DNA of 64,000 bases from Dendrophyllia cribrosa. Taxonomy: Eukaryota > Cnidaria > Anthozoa > Scleractinia > Dendrophylliidae. Each line of letters starts with the position of its first letter. Position 1 is the first letter of the stretch. Positions 1 to 10,228 of this stretch are shown here, one piece after another. Under the pieces are notes generated by a model. It did no database searches, was not told the origin of the DNA, and saw only the letters and a list, made by a program, of their open reading frames with translations. The DNA is taken from the NCBI GenBank assembly GCA_024195265.1, contig JAJLRJ010000010.1, positions 9,055,503 to 9,119,502 on the forward strand. The letters run 5' to 3'. The translations under genes were made by a program, and so were the position numbers.

Positions 1-271
1 GACAAATTGGAAAATATCCTTGCAGGAAGATGCCCAATGTTGCTAGATGTAATGGACCTAAACAAAGCAGGACAGAGGAGAAACAAAATAGCATTAATGA
101 TCCATGGGATTCTCTCATATAAGGTTTTGACCGTACCGAAGGGTTATCATATAAACTTCAAAAACTTAGAGTCGTCAAATTGATCACTTGCATGAACGAT
201 GAAATCCGTCGATGTAATCCATCGTCATCTTGGAAAGCCCTGAGAGGGATTTGATTTCAGTCCCGGGGGAA

Positions 272-445
272 TGTGGGATTAATATGCAATTATTGCTGAA
301 TTTTTTAACGAGAATGATTTTTAAATGACCATCGTGATCTTCACGACTACACGTAACTACACGTAATCGTTATATAAAGATCACACTAATATTTTCTAAA
401 GAATACTAATATGGGTAGTAATTATTCAGGATTCTTAATACAACA
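272..445 (+). repeat. possible LTR-like segment
   Basis: This stretch begins with TGTGGGATTA and ends with AATACAACA, so it has TG...CA ends. A purine tract (CCCGGGGGAA) lies just left of it, like a polypurine tract, and a TATATAAA box sits near 371. No second copy is in the window, so an old 3' or solo LTR is only a guess. No gene is seen between 1 and 1380. Confidence 0.25.
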
Positions 446-544
446 AATGGTGACTTATTTTTGTTTAGTACTATTTTACGATATCTAGTCTTTGCCATTC
501 TATTTGCAAACTTTCCCAACAAAAGAACTGTTATTGTTAACATT

Positions 545-800
545 GACTGACGTTTCGACAACCTGAGAGGAAGTCATCTTCAGAGTCATGTGAATTGTGA
601 ATCGTCAGATGTTATGTATGTCTGGTTATCGCTGTCATTGGTCAGTTTAGCCATGATGTTATTGGCTGTAGAGACTCAAGTTAGTGATTGGTGCGTTTCG
701 ATCCGTGTATTGTTAGTGTAATTTCTGTAGTCGTATTGTTAGTCAAGTTTGTCGGTGAGTTCAGTCTTGCTTTGGTATAGCATTTTTCAGTAGATTATTT
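545..800. repeat. possible Penelope-like or LINE-derived repeat
   Basis: It contains a GACGTTTCGACAACCTGAG motif followed by a CATCTTCAGAG-like segment. That layout resembles the repeat ends of Penelope-like elements, which often carry an ACGTTTCG...TCTTCA motif. A related ACGTTTCGACC motif occurs near 53550. No reverse transcriptase is seen beside it, so the assignment is weak. Confidence 0.25.
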
Positions 801-1379
801 TTTCCTCGGGACGTATGAATAACAATTGAAACATCAGTCTAAACATTCAATCACTAAGGTCAACATACCTAAACATGCGTGCGTGCCATTGAAAAATTAC
901 ACACGTGTCGTGCAATTAAAAACAATTAGGTGAAGTGGGTAGAAACTACAACTATTCCCCTCCCCTTCTCCTGTGTTTCTGAGGGTTAAGATAAAATCTT
1001 ACAGGTCGGTAGTTGTCGTTGGAATGCATTTACGCCAATCAATGGACTGACGCATGTTGGAGCAATAATAGATGTTCTGGTCTTCGTTGTTAGATATTTC
1101 AGTATCAGAAAAGCATGGATTCTCGCAATCTGAAAAATATAAAATAAAAACAAATGATCTCGAACTTCTTCGAATAAAGCGTATTCCTGATTCTTAGGCG
1201 TAGCCCAACTGAGCTCCTAGGCTAAACTTCTAAATATTCTTAAAATAATAATTTCATGCTTGTGTTCCATCATCTTTTAACCCTTAGAAATAGAGGCCGT
1301 ACATTGTGCAACGAGAACCTCCCTCAGATTTTTTCTCTGTAACCGTATATTTTAAACTCGTTGGACACGTGGCGATCTC

Positions 1380-2290
1380 GTCACATAACGTCATCAATTT
1401 GTACAGTCATCGTGTCATTCTGTGCTTGGATGTGGTATATTACGATATGCAAGTAAATACTTTGCACAGCTGTTTTCCAATCCTGCCCTTCTACTTGAGC
1501 TATTTGCATTCTCTTTAGCAATGAATTGTTCTGGCGTTCAATTTTGCCATTAGTCCGTGGCCATAACTGCGTTGTTTTACTGTACTCAAATGTCATTGTT
1601 CCTAAGAACGTCTCAAACAAGTCTTCGACAGAATGAGAGCCATCGTCACGAGTAACTGTGCAGGGTAATTCACGAGGTGCAAACATCTTCTCTAAACCAC
1701 TGATTGCCACATCGGCTGTGTTCCTCTTTGAAATGCCGACTTCTACATATCTACTGTAAGAGTAACCGCAAAAATGTACTCCCCTGATGGCAGTGGATCC
1801 ATGACATCAATTGCATTGTCCTGTCATGGTCCTTTAGGCAGTTCAGTCATTCGCAAAGGCTCAGGATTGCTTGGTCTGCTTACAATTAACTTAACAGCCA
1901 TGATATGTTTTATCGAACGTTTCGGCTTCCTTATCAATGCCGGGCCACCAAACGTTCGTTTGTAACCTTTGGACACAACTGGAGTTATCCCAATTTCCTG
2001 TCTCGATGCACTGCAGAAGATCGATTCTCCAACTATTCATCTGCTCATTCATTCCTTTTTGTACCAGCCATATTTTGGGGCACAGCTGCTGTGGTTACAA
2101 CTCTAACATATTCTTCGGTAACAATCCGTAATTGTGTTTCAGCACTCTTGAATCCTCAATGTTCATTTAACCCGGAAAATACTTCACTGAAAAGATGTAA
2201 GGCTGGAGCCCAAGAACCCATCTTTCAATTCTTGCCAAAGATTTGGAATGAGCAGAGTACATGAATTCAAGAGGTTTGTGATCAGTCCAG
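1380..2290 (-). pseudogene. Ty3/gypsy copy 1: RNase H and integrase remnant
   Basis: Minus-strand translation gives the end of a gypsy RNase H domain (TDHKPLEFMY, then ARIERWVLGLQPY) at about 2160-2290. Below it is integrase core sequence (KGPWQDNAIDVMDPLPSG at about 1780-1840) and the C-terminal core (RTNGKIERQNNSLLKRMQIA at about 1500-1560), which carries the catalytic-region Glu. Several stops and frameshifts break it. It is the 3' part of the copy whose gag, protease and reverse transcriptase parts lie at 5450-11700; the gap is filled by a LINE remnant and MITEs. Confidence 0.8.
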
Positions 2291-2307
2291 ATTTGGTTTT
2301 GGTCTCG

Positions 2308-3211
2308 CGAGTTTTCTCGCCCTCGCGTTACGTGGAGATGGCCGCGCGTCCCGCGCACCAGCCGTTCGCCCACACTAGAACTGTCCGCTTGATAGCGCAG
2401 GAAAACCTGGCTCTTGATTCGCTCAGTATAGCGCAATCGTTACCGGACTTTAAGGAAGAAATCGTTGGGGTTGTACCCCTCTACGGAGGAAAGTGCTTCG
2501 ACATCACCCTCGACCCGATCTACAGAATCGGCCACGCGGTTGGCGGCATCGGGCTTTGACTACGAAAGCCGCGTTATCCCTTTACGCCTTTAAGGCAAAA
2601 AGCACTACACGACTACACGTGTCATGCGTTGAATTCCCCGATGAAAACCTGCTACAACTCCTGGAACAATACGGCGACCTCAAAGCGCGAGCAGTCCGCC
2701 GGCTCTGCTTCAAAGCCCCGGGCTACGAGCATATCGAGAACGGTATCCGTGTCGTAGAATTCACACGTTTAAAAAAGGCCCCGGGGGGGGGGGGGGGGGG
2801 GGGGGGTACTCCCTATAATGGGCTATACGGGGATGCTCCGCCCGAAAGGGGTACCTTTTTGATGCTGGAGGTATATGAAAGGGTCGGGATTTCACGAGTT
2901 GAAGTATGTGAAAGGATAGGGATTTCACGAAGAATAGGAAATGGTAGCGAAAACACGAGTTGAAGCATAAAAAAGGTAGGGAAAACTGCAATTTAAGTAA
3001 CATAAATAGGGCCTTTCAAAATATAGCAAACAGACGCACGCAAAGGCTATATGATAGGGGTACCATTTTCAACGAAAGGTATATGAAAGCGGTACCATTT
3101 TCAATGAAAGGTATATGAAAGGGGTACCTTTTCTGTCAAAAACGGTATATGAAAGGGTAAGGGTTTGGACCTCGGGGCGGAGCATCCCCGTACAAAGCTT
3201 TGTTGAGTACC

Positions 3212-3242
<31 letters not shown>

Positions 3243-3387
3243 GGCACGCAACTTAGTCACTCAAGGGCTCGAGTTTTTTTTTAAGTACACGGGCCAGCCA
3301 ATACTATGCTACCGGTGCCTGTCTTCCGAGCACGTTGCTAAAGACTGCCCCAGAGTCTCTGAGACTGCCCGAAAGCGAACGCCGTGA
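2308..3387 (+). pseudogene. Tx1/L1-like LINE ORF1 remnant
   Basis: The frames read as the gag-like first ORF of a Tx1-type LINE: a nucleic-acid-binding region (KCFDITLDPIYRI at about 2490-2530, then RLHVSCVEFPDENLLQLLEQ) and a C-terminal CCHC-like knuckle (CYRCLSSEHVAKDC at about 3307-3348). A frameshift lies near 2555. A MITE bounded by G and C tracts (2783-3234) sits inside the ORF. The left edge abuts gypsy RNase H sequence near 2295-2305, so this LINE inserted into gypsy copy 1. Confidence 0.6.
2783..3234. mobile_element. MITE with G-tract/C-tract terminal inverted repeats
   Basis: The left end is a run of 24 G then TACTC; the right end is GAGTA then 25 C. About 30 bases further in, ACGGGGATGCTCCGCCC (2837-2853) is mirrored by GGGCGGAGCATCCCCGT near 3174-3191, so the ends form a long inverted repeat. 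The interior carries several imperfect copies of GGTATATGAAAGGGGTACC (about 2866-3150). It has no coding capacity and interrupts the LINE ORF1. Confidence 0.75.
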
Positions 3388-3465
3388 GGCGAACCACGAG
3401 GTTCCAGCGCCCGGGGGAACACCAGAGGCCCCCCCGGCCCCCACTACCGCAACCAGCAACGACAT

Positions 3466-3483
3466 CCCCCCCCCCCCCCCCCC
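3466..3483. repeat. poly-C tract
   Basis: Eighteen consecutive C. It lies between the LINE ORF1 remnant and its reverse-transcriptase remnant and may mark the end of another G/C-tract MITE. The proline-rich ORFs read through it are artefacts. Confidence 0.8.
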
Positions 3484-3562
3484 TGTAACCAAAATAGGCC
3501 ATTTGCACGATGGCGTCATTTGACTACAACTACCAGAATTCATTTAGTTTTTCCTTTCTTAT

Positions 3563-4440
3563 TTGAATTTTGTAATCCAAGGAGCCATCATTCGCAGTAA
3601 AGAACAGTGGATAGAGCTGGGGGAAAAACAGACCAAGTATTTCCACCAGCTTGAAAATCAGCGACAGACACGCGACTCAATTACAGAGTTACGTGCCAAC
3701 AATTCAACCGTGACTTCCAATAAAAATATTCTTCGCGAATGTCGCGATTTTTATCGTAACCTCTATTCGGCTGAACAAGTTTATTTATCTAGCCAAGACT
3801 GGGTTTTAGTCCAACTGGATAAAACTCTGGCATCCGAAGACCACGAGAAATGCGAAGGTGACCTCACACTCTTCGAGTGTCAAGAGGCCCTTTCACAAAT
3901 GCAATCAGGCAAATCGCTGGATTTCCGGTTGAATTTCATCGTCGCTTCTGGAGTAGATCAGACATGCTAAATTACTCTTTAACACGGATCACTCTCTGAC
4001 ACACAACGTCAAGGAATTATCCGCCTGCTTTACAAGAAGGACGACAAGTTAGACTCGAAAAACTGGCAACCAATTTCTCTGTTAAACACATTATAAAATT
4101 TGTACTAAAGTACTAGCCAACCGACTACGTAAGGTTATACCGCTTATTTAAGCGAAGATCAAACATGCGGAATTCCTGACCGCAGTATTTTTGAAAACCT
4201 TTTTCAGATCTGGGATACAATCGACTATGTAAACCATAAACAGCTTTCGGCCGCTGTTATTAGCCTGGATCAGGAAAAGGCTTTCGACCGGGTTATTCAC
4301 GGCTTTTTGCAATCCGTTTTAGAGCGATTTAATTTCGGCCAAAATTTTCAGCGCTGGGTAAACATTGTTTACACGTTATAAACAATGGATGGCTCTCGTC
4401 GGCCTTTTCGCTCGAACGGGGAGTTCGACAAGGTTGTCCG
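3563..4440 (+). pseudogene. Tx1/L1-like LINE reverse transcriptase remnant
   Basis: The open part (3563-3970) matches the linker ahead of a LINE reverse transcriptase: SKEQWIELGEKQTKYFHQLE, then a segment ending ECQEALSQMQSGKSLD. Beyond it, broken frames give CGIPDRSIFENLFQIWDTI (about 4165-4220) and SLDQEKAFDRVIHGFL (about 4262-4310), the palm motif with its catalytic Asp. Multiple stops and deletions make it non-functional. It continues the ORF1 remnant to its left in the same orientation. Confidence 0.75.
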
Positions 4441-5280
4441 TTGTTGCATTATTATTCAGTATTATTTTATTTTGTATTAAATTTTCCACCGCAGAAATAT
4501 ACTCCCGCAGAAAAAAATTACTTGTTTTAATGATGTATATCGGCTTAACAGGAACTTTTTAACAGTGAACCTATAGAAACCTCCGGTCAGGAAGTAAAAT
4601 TGCAGTTTAATACCGATGCCTTGGATTTCATTTATACTTGACCAGAAATCCGCAAACATTTCATCCAAGCAGAAATTTTAGCTGTCTCGACCCGCAAAAC
4701 AAATTCAGTCGGGCAATCCGCAGAATTTTCCTTCCGCAAAAATTTGCTCGTGCACGGTAGCTAAATCACTAAAACTATGACGTCTTTCCCATAGTATTGC
4801 ATAATCAAACCGTAATAGCAATTATTCAGTATTCCAAAATAGAACAAACCCAAAGATCATGCTATTTTGCTCTGCCATATCGCTCATCAGTAAAACACAA
4901 ACTTTTAACTTCCTTAAAACGCCTCCATTCGTAAAAATACACCGTGAAATTCTCAAACTGCGTCTCCCAAGGAAACGCATTTGACCTATTTTTACCTTTC
5001 TAAAGCAGCTTTAATGGCTTTACGACAAATGATTGAAAATTTGAAACATTGATATTTCTCGATAGGTAACGTGAGATATCGAAACTTTATAAGAACTTTA
5101 ATACCTTTGCGGTGACGTAATGTGAGATATGACATGTTCATGACAAGTTCTGACATCCTAATACCCTAGGGAAATTAACAATAGGTCCGGGGGTGCTCCT
5201 CAAAAATTTTAGTGGCAGTATGTGACGTCCTTTTTGAAATCCTAACCGGTTTAACCAACCATATCCTCAATACCCTAATA
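4441..5280. other. no gene recognised
   Basis: AT-rich sequence between the LINE remnant and the gypsy reverse transcriptase remnant. I see no coding family, RNA gene or clear repeat boundary apart from the MITE-like segment that starts at about 5286. Confidence 0.5.
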
Positions 5281-5285
5281 GCTTC

Positions 5286-5444
5286 TATAAAGAAGAAAGA
5301 AGTAACCCCCCCCCCGGACAAAAGTTAACAATGGCCTTTTGTTAACAACTTTTGTCCTTTTTGTATTCATTCCTAAATCTCGTTTATGCGCATGCGCATT
5401 AACGAGATAAAAACGAACGGTTCTTCTTTCTTTGTTAGCCTTCT
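5286..5444. repeat. small MITE-like inverted repeat
   Basis: The ends AAAGAAGAAAGAAGTAAC and GTTCTTCTTTCTTT are imperfect inverted repeats. Inside are GTTAACAATGG/CTTTTGTTAAC and GCGCATGCGC palindromic stretches. It abuts gypsy reverse transcriptase sequence that resumes at about 5448. Confidence 0.4.
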
Positions 5445-5447
5445 TAG

Positions 5448-6670
5448 TGGTTCTGCGACAGTGGCAAGGTCTGCTATGAATCTGGCATTGAAATTCACCA
5501 TGCCGAAGAAGCTTTTAGCTTCAGACACATTCTGGGGTTAACTGGTTTCTGTGACCGCTTTAACGTTCTCTTTTGTTGGACCAATGCCCCTCTGCGATAG
5601 AACTAAACCTATGAATGTAAGCTTTGGCATGTGAAACACACACTTCTCCTTGTTTAGGGTAAGCCCTTTTTTTCTGTCAATCTATCTAATACTTGCTCCA
5701 ATCTCCCGTCGTGCTCATCTGTGTCAGGACCATAAACGATGATGTCATTTTAAATGTTTGCTGTCCCACTGCATTGCACTGCAATCTGAAGACATTTCCT
5801 TCTTGTATATCATTCAGCACTTCGTCAATTGTAGGAATTGGATATCTCTCCTTAATGATCGCTTTATTGGCACACCTCATATCTGCACATAACCGTACTT
5901 CACCATTTGGCTTTGGCACATCATCCGGCCGGGTTCACGCATGACGTGGGACCATCCACTCTCTCAATGATGTCTTCGTGCAACATTTCATCACGATTCT
6001 TCTCAATCTTCTCTTTCAAACTGAATGGCGGGCATCGTAATGGCTGGGATACTGGTTGAACTTTGGTGTCAATGTGCAATTTCGGTTGATAGTCTTTCAA
6101 CTTTCCGATTCCTTCCAACACAGCCTGGTTTTTCGCAATGAGTCCACTACGGTCTACTACACTTTTCACTGGAATTCCTCGGACTCGCAACTTGAGGACT
6201 CCTAGCTTCATAGCTGATTCACAACCAAGGAGTTGTTCTTCTCGACCTCGCTTGATTGCGAATTCTGCTGATACACACTTGTTTGCTCAACTGAGATCAG
6301 CTATAATTTTTTTCTTCGATACACATTTAACATGTTGTTGTATTAGTTCCTCCAACAATGTTCGGCTAATTACGTTTCCACTGGATCCAGAATCAATAAT
6401 CATTCCCACTGGAATTCCTTCAATATTGACTGTGAACTTTTCCTTGTCCACCTTCTTCAGCTTTTGCAAAAACATACTCATATTCATCTTCTTAGACTTC
6501 TACCTCTTGCATGTAATGCACTCCTGATCGGTCACGATGGGCAACTTTCCTCTTGCAGCGTCCCTTATAAAATAGCCTCGTTCTCCACATCGACAGCATT
6601 CACCACCTGATTGCAAACTGTCACTTCTGCTGTTACCAATTCTGTCATCGTATCAACGATCGTTTCACTA
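5448..6670 (-). pseudogene. Ty3/gypsy copy 1: zinc knuckle, protease and reverse transcriptase remnant
   Basis: Read on the minus strand from 6670 down: a degenerate zinc knuckle (CCRCGERGYF, about 6560-6600), an aspartic protease core (MIIDSGSSGNVIS at about 6370-6410, DSG intact), the run-up to reverse transcriptase (QPVSQPLRCPPFSLKEKIEK, about 6000-6060), fingers and palm (RLCADMRCANKAIIKERYPI, about 5840-5900) and the thumb region to about 5450. At least two frameshifts or stops break it. The same copy continues in gag (6972-7131, 11224-11700) and integrase (1380-2290). Confidence 0.85.
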
Positions 6671-6971
6671 CAGAGGAGCTAAAATTTGGAATGAACTAGC
6701 TCCCAAAAGACTTAAAGTCAATCAAAAACCTTAAGACTTTCAAGAAAAGTGAAACAAAACAGATAGTATCCCGTTAACGTAGTTATTTTATACCGTTTCT
6801 ATATTTTAAACTTTTATTTCTTATACACACGTCACATATATAGATATTCCATATTGTTTTATATTTTTATATTTTAAATTTTTATAAAGTGTATAGTATG
6901 TTTTAGTTAGGTTTTAATATTGTAGCTGAAAAGACTTTATAAGGAGCGGCATTAAAGTATGTATGTATGTA
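6662..6971 (+). mobile_element. L2/CR1-like LINE 3' end
   Basis: Plus-strand translation reads FHYRGAKIWNELAPKDLK near 6664-6716, the conserved C-terminal tail of L2/CR1-type reverse transcriptases, followed by about 200 bases of 3' UTR ending GCATTAAAGTATGTATGTATGT. A short tandem 3' end with no poly-A is typical of this clade. It is a 5'-truncated insertion between the gag and zinc-knuckle parts of gypsy copy 1. Confidence 0.75.
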
Positions 6972-7131
6972 TCTTTTATTTCTGTTTGCTGGGTCATCAC
7001 GGAGTCTGTTCACAAAATCATTTGAGCGACTCATATTCTTGGTTTGTCTCTTGGCTGCTTCATAGTTCCCTGCGGTGTCTTGCAAATTGTGCAAAGTGAG
7101 AGTCTGTCCCTTTTCCAAACGTTTACGGCGT
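6972..7131 (-). pseudogene. Ty3/gypsy copy 1: gag C-terminal part
   Basis: Minus-strand translation gives RLEKGQTLTLHNLQDTAGNY and AAKRQTKNMSRSNDFVNRLR, which resemble the helical C-terminal part of gypsy gag. It is cut from the rest of gag by the YR retrotransposon at 7132-11223 and from the zinc knuckle by the L2/CR1-like end at 6662-6971. Confidence 0.65.
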
Positions 7132-7198
7132 TTAAAATCACCACACGATGATGGGGTTAATATTTGGGCTTTATTAAAAACCATGCACATGCCCCTCC
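7132..7198 (-). repeat. split direct repeat B2 of the YR retrotransposon
   Basis: 67 bp, matching 7379-7445. It forms the 3' edge of the element. A 15-bp G-rich spacer (7199-7213) separates it from A2. Confidence 0.9.
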
Positions 7199-7213
7199 GG
7201 GTGGGGGGGAAGG

Positions 7214-7378
7214 GTAACAGAAAATACAGTAAACCTGCTGCTATGCTCTCGCTCGCTAAATGACAAGAATGTTCAGAGTATCTCAAAATCTACACAACTA
7301 TAAATTCTGTGTGACGTCAATCCGACCGCAATGCCGGCCTCGGATTTTAAACTACGATAAAGAGATTTTATCTTACAC
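7214..7378 (-). repeat. split direct repeat A2 of the YR retrotransposon
   Basis: 165 bp, matching 11059-11223 by eye. It directly abuts B1 at 7379. Confidence 0.9.
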
Positions 7379-7445
7379 TTAAAATCACCACACGATGATG
7401 GGGTTAATATTTGGGCTTTATTAAAAACCATGCACATGCCCCTCC
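7379..7445 (-). repeat. split direct repeat B1 of the YR retrotransposon
   Basis: 67 bp, matching 7132-7198. It lies just downstream of the recombinase ORF. Confidence 0.9.
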
Positions 7446-7495
7446 AAACCCCCAAATCGTGTGGTGGGAATTGAAATCTAATAATTGAAATCTAA

Positions 7496-8553
7496 TCATT
7501 GGTAATATTTTTGGCAACGATCGACATAACCTTTAAACCTATCGCTAAAGGCGTTATCTATATAGCGTTCATAAGCGTTAGATTTCCAGTCGCCTTGTGC
7601 TTTTATCAGTTCAACTGGGACACCACAGCGCATAGCGTATGTTGCGCCACCTCGTCGAAATGAATGTCCTGCGTAGCTGTCAGTGTTTATTCCGGCGGAT
7701 CGCAACGTTAGTTTTAACTTATTTAAAAATTTGCTATATGTAAGGGGTAATAAAGTAGATCCTTCGCAATAAGAAAATGCTGGTCCATATGGGTCAGCGT
7801 TCTTGGTGAGATCAAAGGCCGTCCGAAGAGCTGCAAGAGGGCACAAGCACGAGTTGTTGATTTTTGGCAAAGGTATAAGCAGGGTACGCTGACGGAATTG
7901 GATAGTTTTATTCCAACGGACAGTCATTAGCGCGCCCCATGCGAACAGGGTGAAATCACTCCGACGAAGATGTAATCTGTCATCAAAATTTTTGCTTGAC
8001 TGAGGTAGAAGATTGGCTTTCCTAAAAAAAAACTGTAAAACGCGACGAGGCAAGCGGCCCAGAAAGTAGCATCAAAGGAGCGCGTAAGATCAAGTTCTGC
8101 GCGAATCGCTCTGAGAATGGGTGGAGTAATAGGCAGTTTCGGCGGTGCTACAGCTTTTTGAGATGTTCTACAAATGCCGCGCAGAAGTAATGTATATTGA
8201 AACTTTACAAGTTCGTTGTCCAACGGGTTTGGGTAGCCGTACTGTAGATGCAGGAGTCGTACCGCGTTAAGGTAATTCGGGATACTACTAGGCGATAGGG
8301 TGCGTGCCAAAAAGGTAACGTATCGAAGCAAAGTTAGCATGGAACAGGGCACAATGCGGTATCCAAAGAACAAACAGAACCGCAGGAATGCCCGCAGCTG
8401 TGACTTGTAGGTTGATTTTGTAGTGTCAGCGAATGCTTTCGTCCTGAAGTGTTGACGTTCAGCGTCTAGCGCCTGTTCTTGAGAGCTGTTTGGATCTGTA
8501 TTGGGAGAGAAGAGAGAGATACTGGTGACAAATTCGGGCCGTAAGTGTCGCAA
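7496..8553 (-). pseudogene. tyrosine recombinase of the YR retrotransposon, frameshifted
   Basis: The N-terminal SAM-like part (TKAFADTTKSTYKSQLRAFL-type sequence, about 8400-8470) and the catalytic part lie in two frames. The catalytic part holds the box HSFRRGGATYAMR (about 7625-7665, with the His-x-x-Arg pair) and the C-terminal NAYERYID with the likely nucleophile Tyr (about 7555-7580). The frame changes in a run of nine A at 8024-8032. The enzyme would integrate a circular cDNA without a target duplication. The 5' end overlaps the RT ORF by 88 bases. Whether the frameshift is real, a sequencing error or programmed cannot be told from one copy. Confidence 0.85.
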
Positions 8554-10013
8554 AGGAGTGCTTTTGAGTTAAGTAGAGAAAGAAAGTGGTCGGTACTCAG
8601 GCAATTGTGCAAGCGTGAGAGCGTGTCGGCCACAACGTTGGTTTTAGTTGGAATGTAGCGTGATGTTAATCGGAAGTTATTGACAGCCGAGAGCCAAAAT
8701 ATCTCACGCAACCAGGACATAACGTGAGGAGATATGCCAGTGCCTTTATTGAGCCATGATTTCGTGACGTTATTGTCAGTATAATTAACAATCCATCTAT
8801 TCGCCAGTCGTGGTCCCCAGCGCCTGAGCCCCAGAAGGACTGTAAAAAGTTCTAGTTCGTTTATGTGTGAGTTCTGCAGTTCCGGATAGTCTGATTTCCA
8901 GTTGACATAAAACCAGTCGTCTCGAAAATGGGCACCACCGCCCACGAGGCTGGCATCAGTTGAAAACTCCATAGTGGTTGTCGGTTCAGGCGCAACGAAA
9001 TAGGTTGTGCCATTAAAGTGTTCCATGAAATTAATCCACCACAAGATATCGTTTCGCATAGTTTCCGTCATACGTTTCCGGTGATAAGGGCGCTTCAAAG
9101 TGCTTATCGCATCGATGATTCTCCGCAGGAATGTCCGCCCTCCATACACGACACGCGCTGCAAAGTTTAGTTTTCCCGCTAGTGATTGAAGTTCTCGCTT
9201 GGTAAATTTTGTTTTAGTAATCGCTTGGTTAAGAAGTAACTTAATTTCTCGCAATTTGCGATCGGGCAGACTGAGTTGCCTACGCAAACTATCAATTTCT
9301 ATTCCGAGATAAACAAGCCGCTGGCAGGGGTGTGTGACTTTGTTCCAGTTTATAGACAGCCCTAAGCATTCGAGTAAGGTTACAAGTTCCCAGAAGGCCG
9401 TCCAACATTCGTGTTCGGTATCGCTAATAATAAGAAAGTCGTCTAAGTAAGCTACGACAAAGAAGCCTCTCCGTTTCATCATTCGTGTGATTGATTGAGT
9501 AAGGCGGTGAAAAATTTCAGGACTCCGTTTTGCGCCAAACGGAAGTTTTGTGTCATAGAGATACGTGAATGTATGTTCGTTAGTAAATGTCCACTTCAGT
9601 CCGGTTGCTCTGTAATTGGAAAGGTGAATGGGAACATGCCGGTACGCACTCTTGAGGTCGATTTTGGCCATGTAGGCTCCTTGTTTAACGTGTGCAGTTA
9701 CTTTATCTACCGTTTCGTATGAATAGTGTTCGCAAGAAGCATATGAGTTCAGGCTGGTTGAGTCTGGTCGGCTACAGTCGTGTATTAGGCGAATATCAGA
9801 GGAGTCCGGTTTGGGGATGGCCCCAAGGGCACTCACAATGGTTGGTTTTTCTGTTGTCATAACGTAATTGCCGTTTTGTAGTTCGGTCAGTATTTGCTTT
9901 TCGACCTGATCTCGTACTGCCGGGTTCGTAGCAGAGCGATAGTTATCAACATTAGTTTCTTCCAAGTGTATATTGTCTGGGATAATCTTGAAGCCCGTTC
10001 TAAGGCCATCCAT
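8466..10013 (-). CDS. reverse transcriptase-RNase H of the YR retrotransposon
   Basis: An open frame of 515 residues. Reverse transcriptase motifs include KIDLKSAYRHVPIHLSNYRA (motif A region, about residues 116-135), FGAKRSPEIFHRLTQS (about 160-175) and VAYLDDFLIIS (catalytic DD, about 189-199, near 9430-9460). An RNase H domain follows: EFSTDASLVGGGA, HINELELFTVLLGL, IVNYTDNNVTKSWL and TNVVADTLSRL supply the D, E, D, D residues (about 350-470). DIRS-order elements fuse these two domains in this way. There is no methyltransferase downstream, which fits PAT/Ngaro better than DIRS proper. The first ATG is used as start; related sequence continues upstream to about 10080, so the true start may be earlier. 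Confidence 0.9.
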   Translation of the reverse strand: MDGLRTGFKIIPDNIHLEETNVDNYRSATNPAVRDQVEKQILTELQNGNYVMTTEKPTIVSALGAIPKPDSSDIRLIHDCSRPDSTSLNSYASCEHYSYETVDKVTAHVKQGAYMAKIDLKSAYRHVPIHLSNYRATGLKWTFTNEHTFTYLYDTKLPFGAKRSPEIFHRLTQSITRMMKRRGFFVVAYLDDFLIISDTEHECWTAFWELVTLLECLGLSINWNKVTHPCQRLVYLGIEIDSLRRQLSLPDRKLREIKLLLNQAITKTKFTKRELQSLAGKLNFAARVVYGGRTFLRRIIDAISTLKRPYHRKRMTETMRNDILWWINFMEHFNGTTYFVAPEPTTTMEFSTDASLVGGGAHFRDDWFYVNWKSDYPELQNSHINELELFTVLLGLRRWGPRLANRWIVNYTDNNVTKSWLNKGTGISPHVMSWLREIFWLSAVNNFRLTSRYIPTKTNVVADTLSRLHNCLSTDHFLSLLNSKALLCDTYGPNLSPVSLSSLPIQIQTALKNRR

Positions 10014-10228
10014 TAGAAAGTCTCTGTCGTTGTCCAGTGCTAATTCATAATTCCAACAGTCGATGTTTAACGGAGAGGGGTGAAGGTCTGTGTTTATTTG
10101 TCAAACCCGATCAGCCCGCGAGTGTGTTTGGATCGCGCTGTAATTGTGGGTAAACTCTGGGTGCATTTTCCCACATCCTGGTGCGATGCAAACATGTTGA
10201 AATTTGCATCGAGGCCAGTGGCACCCAG

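Noticed and set aside
2761..3543. Proline- or glycine-rich ORFs across the poly-G and poly-C runs
   Set aside because: They are translations of homopolymer tracts and MITE sequence, with no family resemblance.
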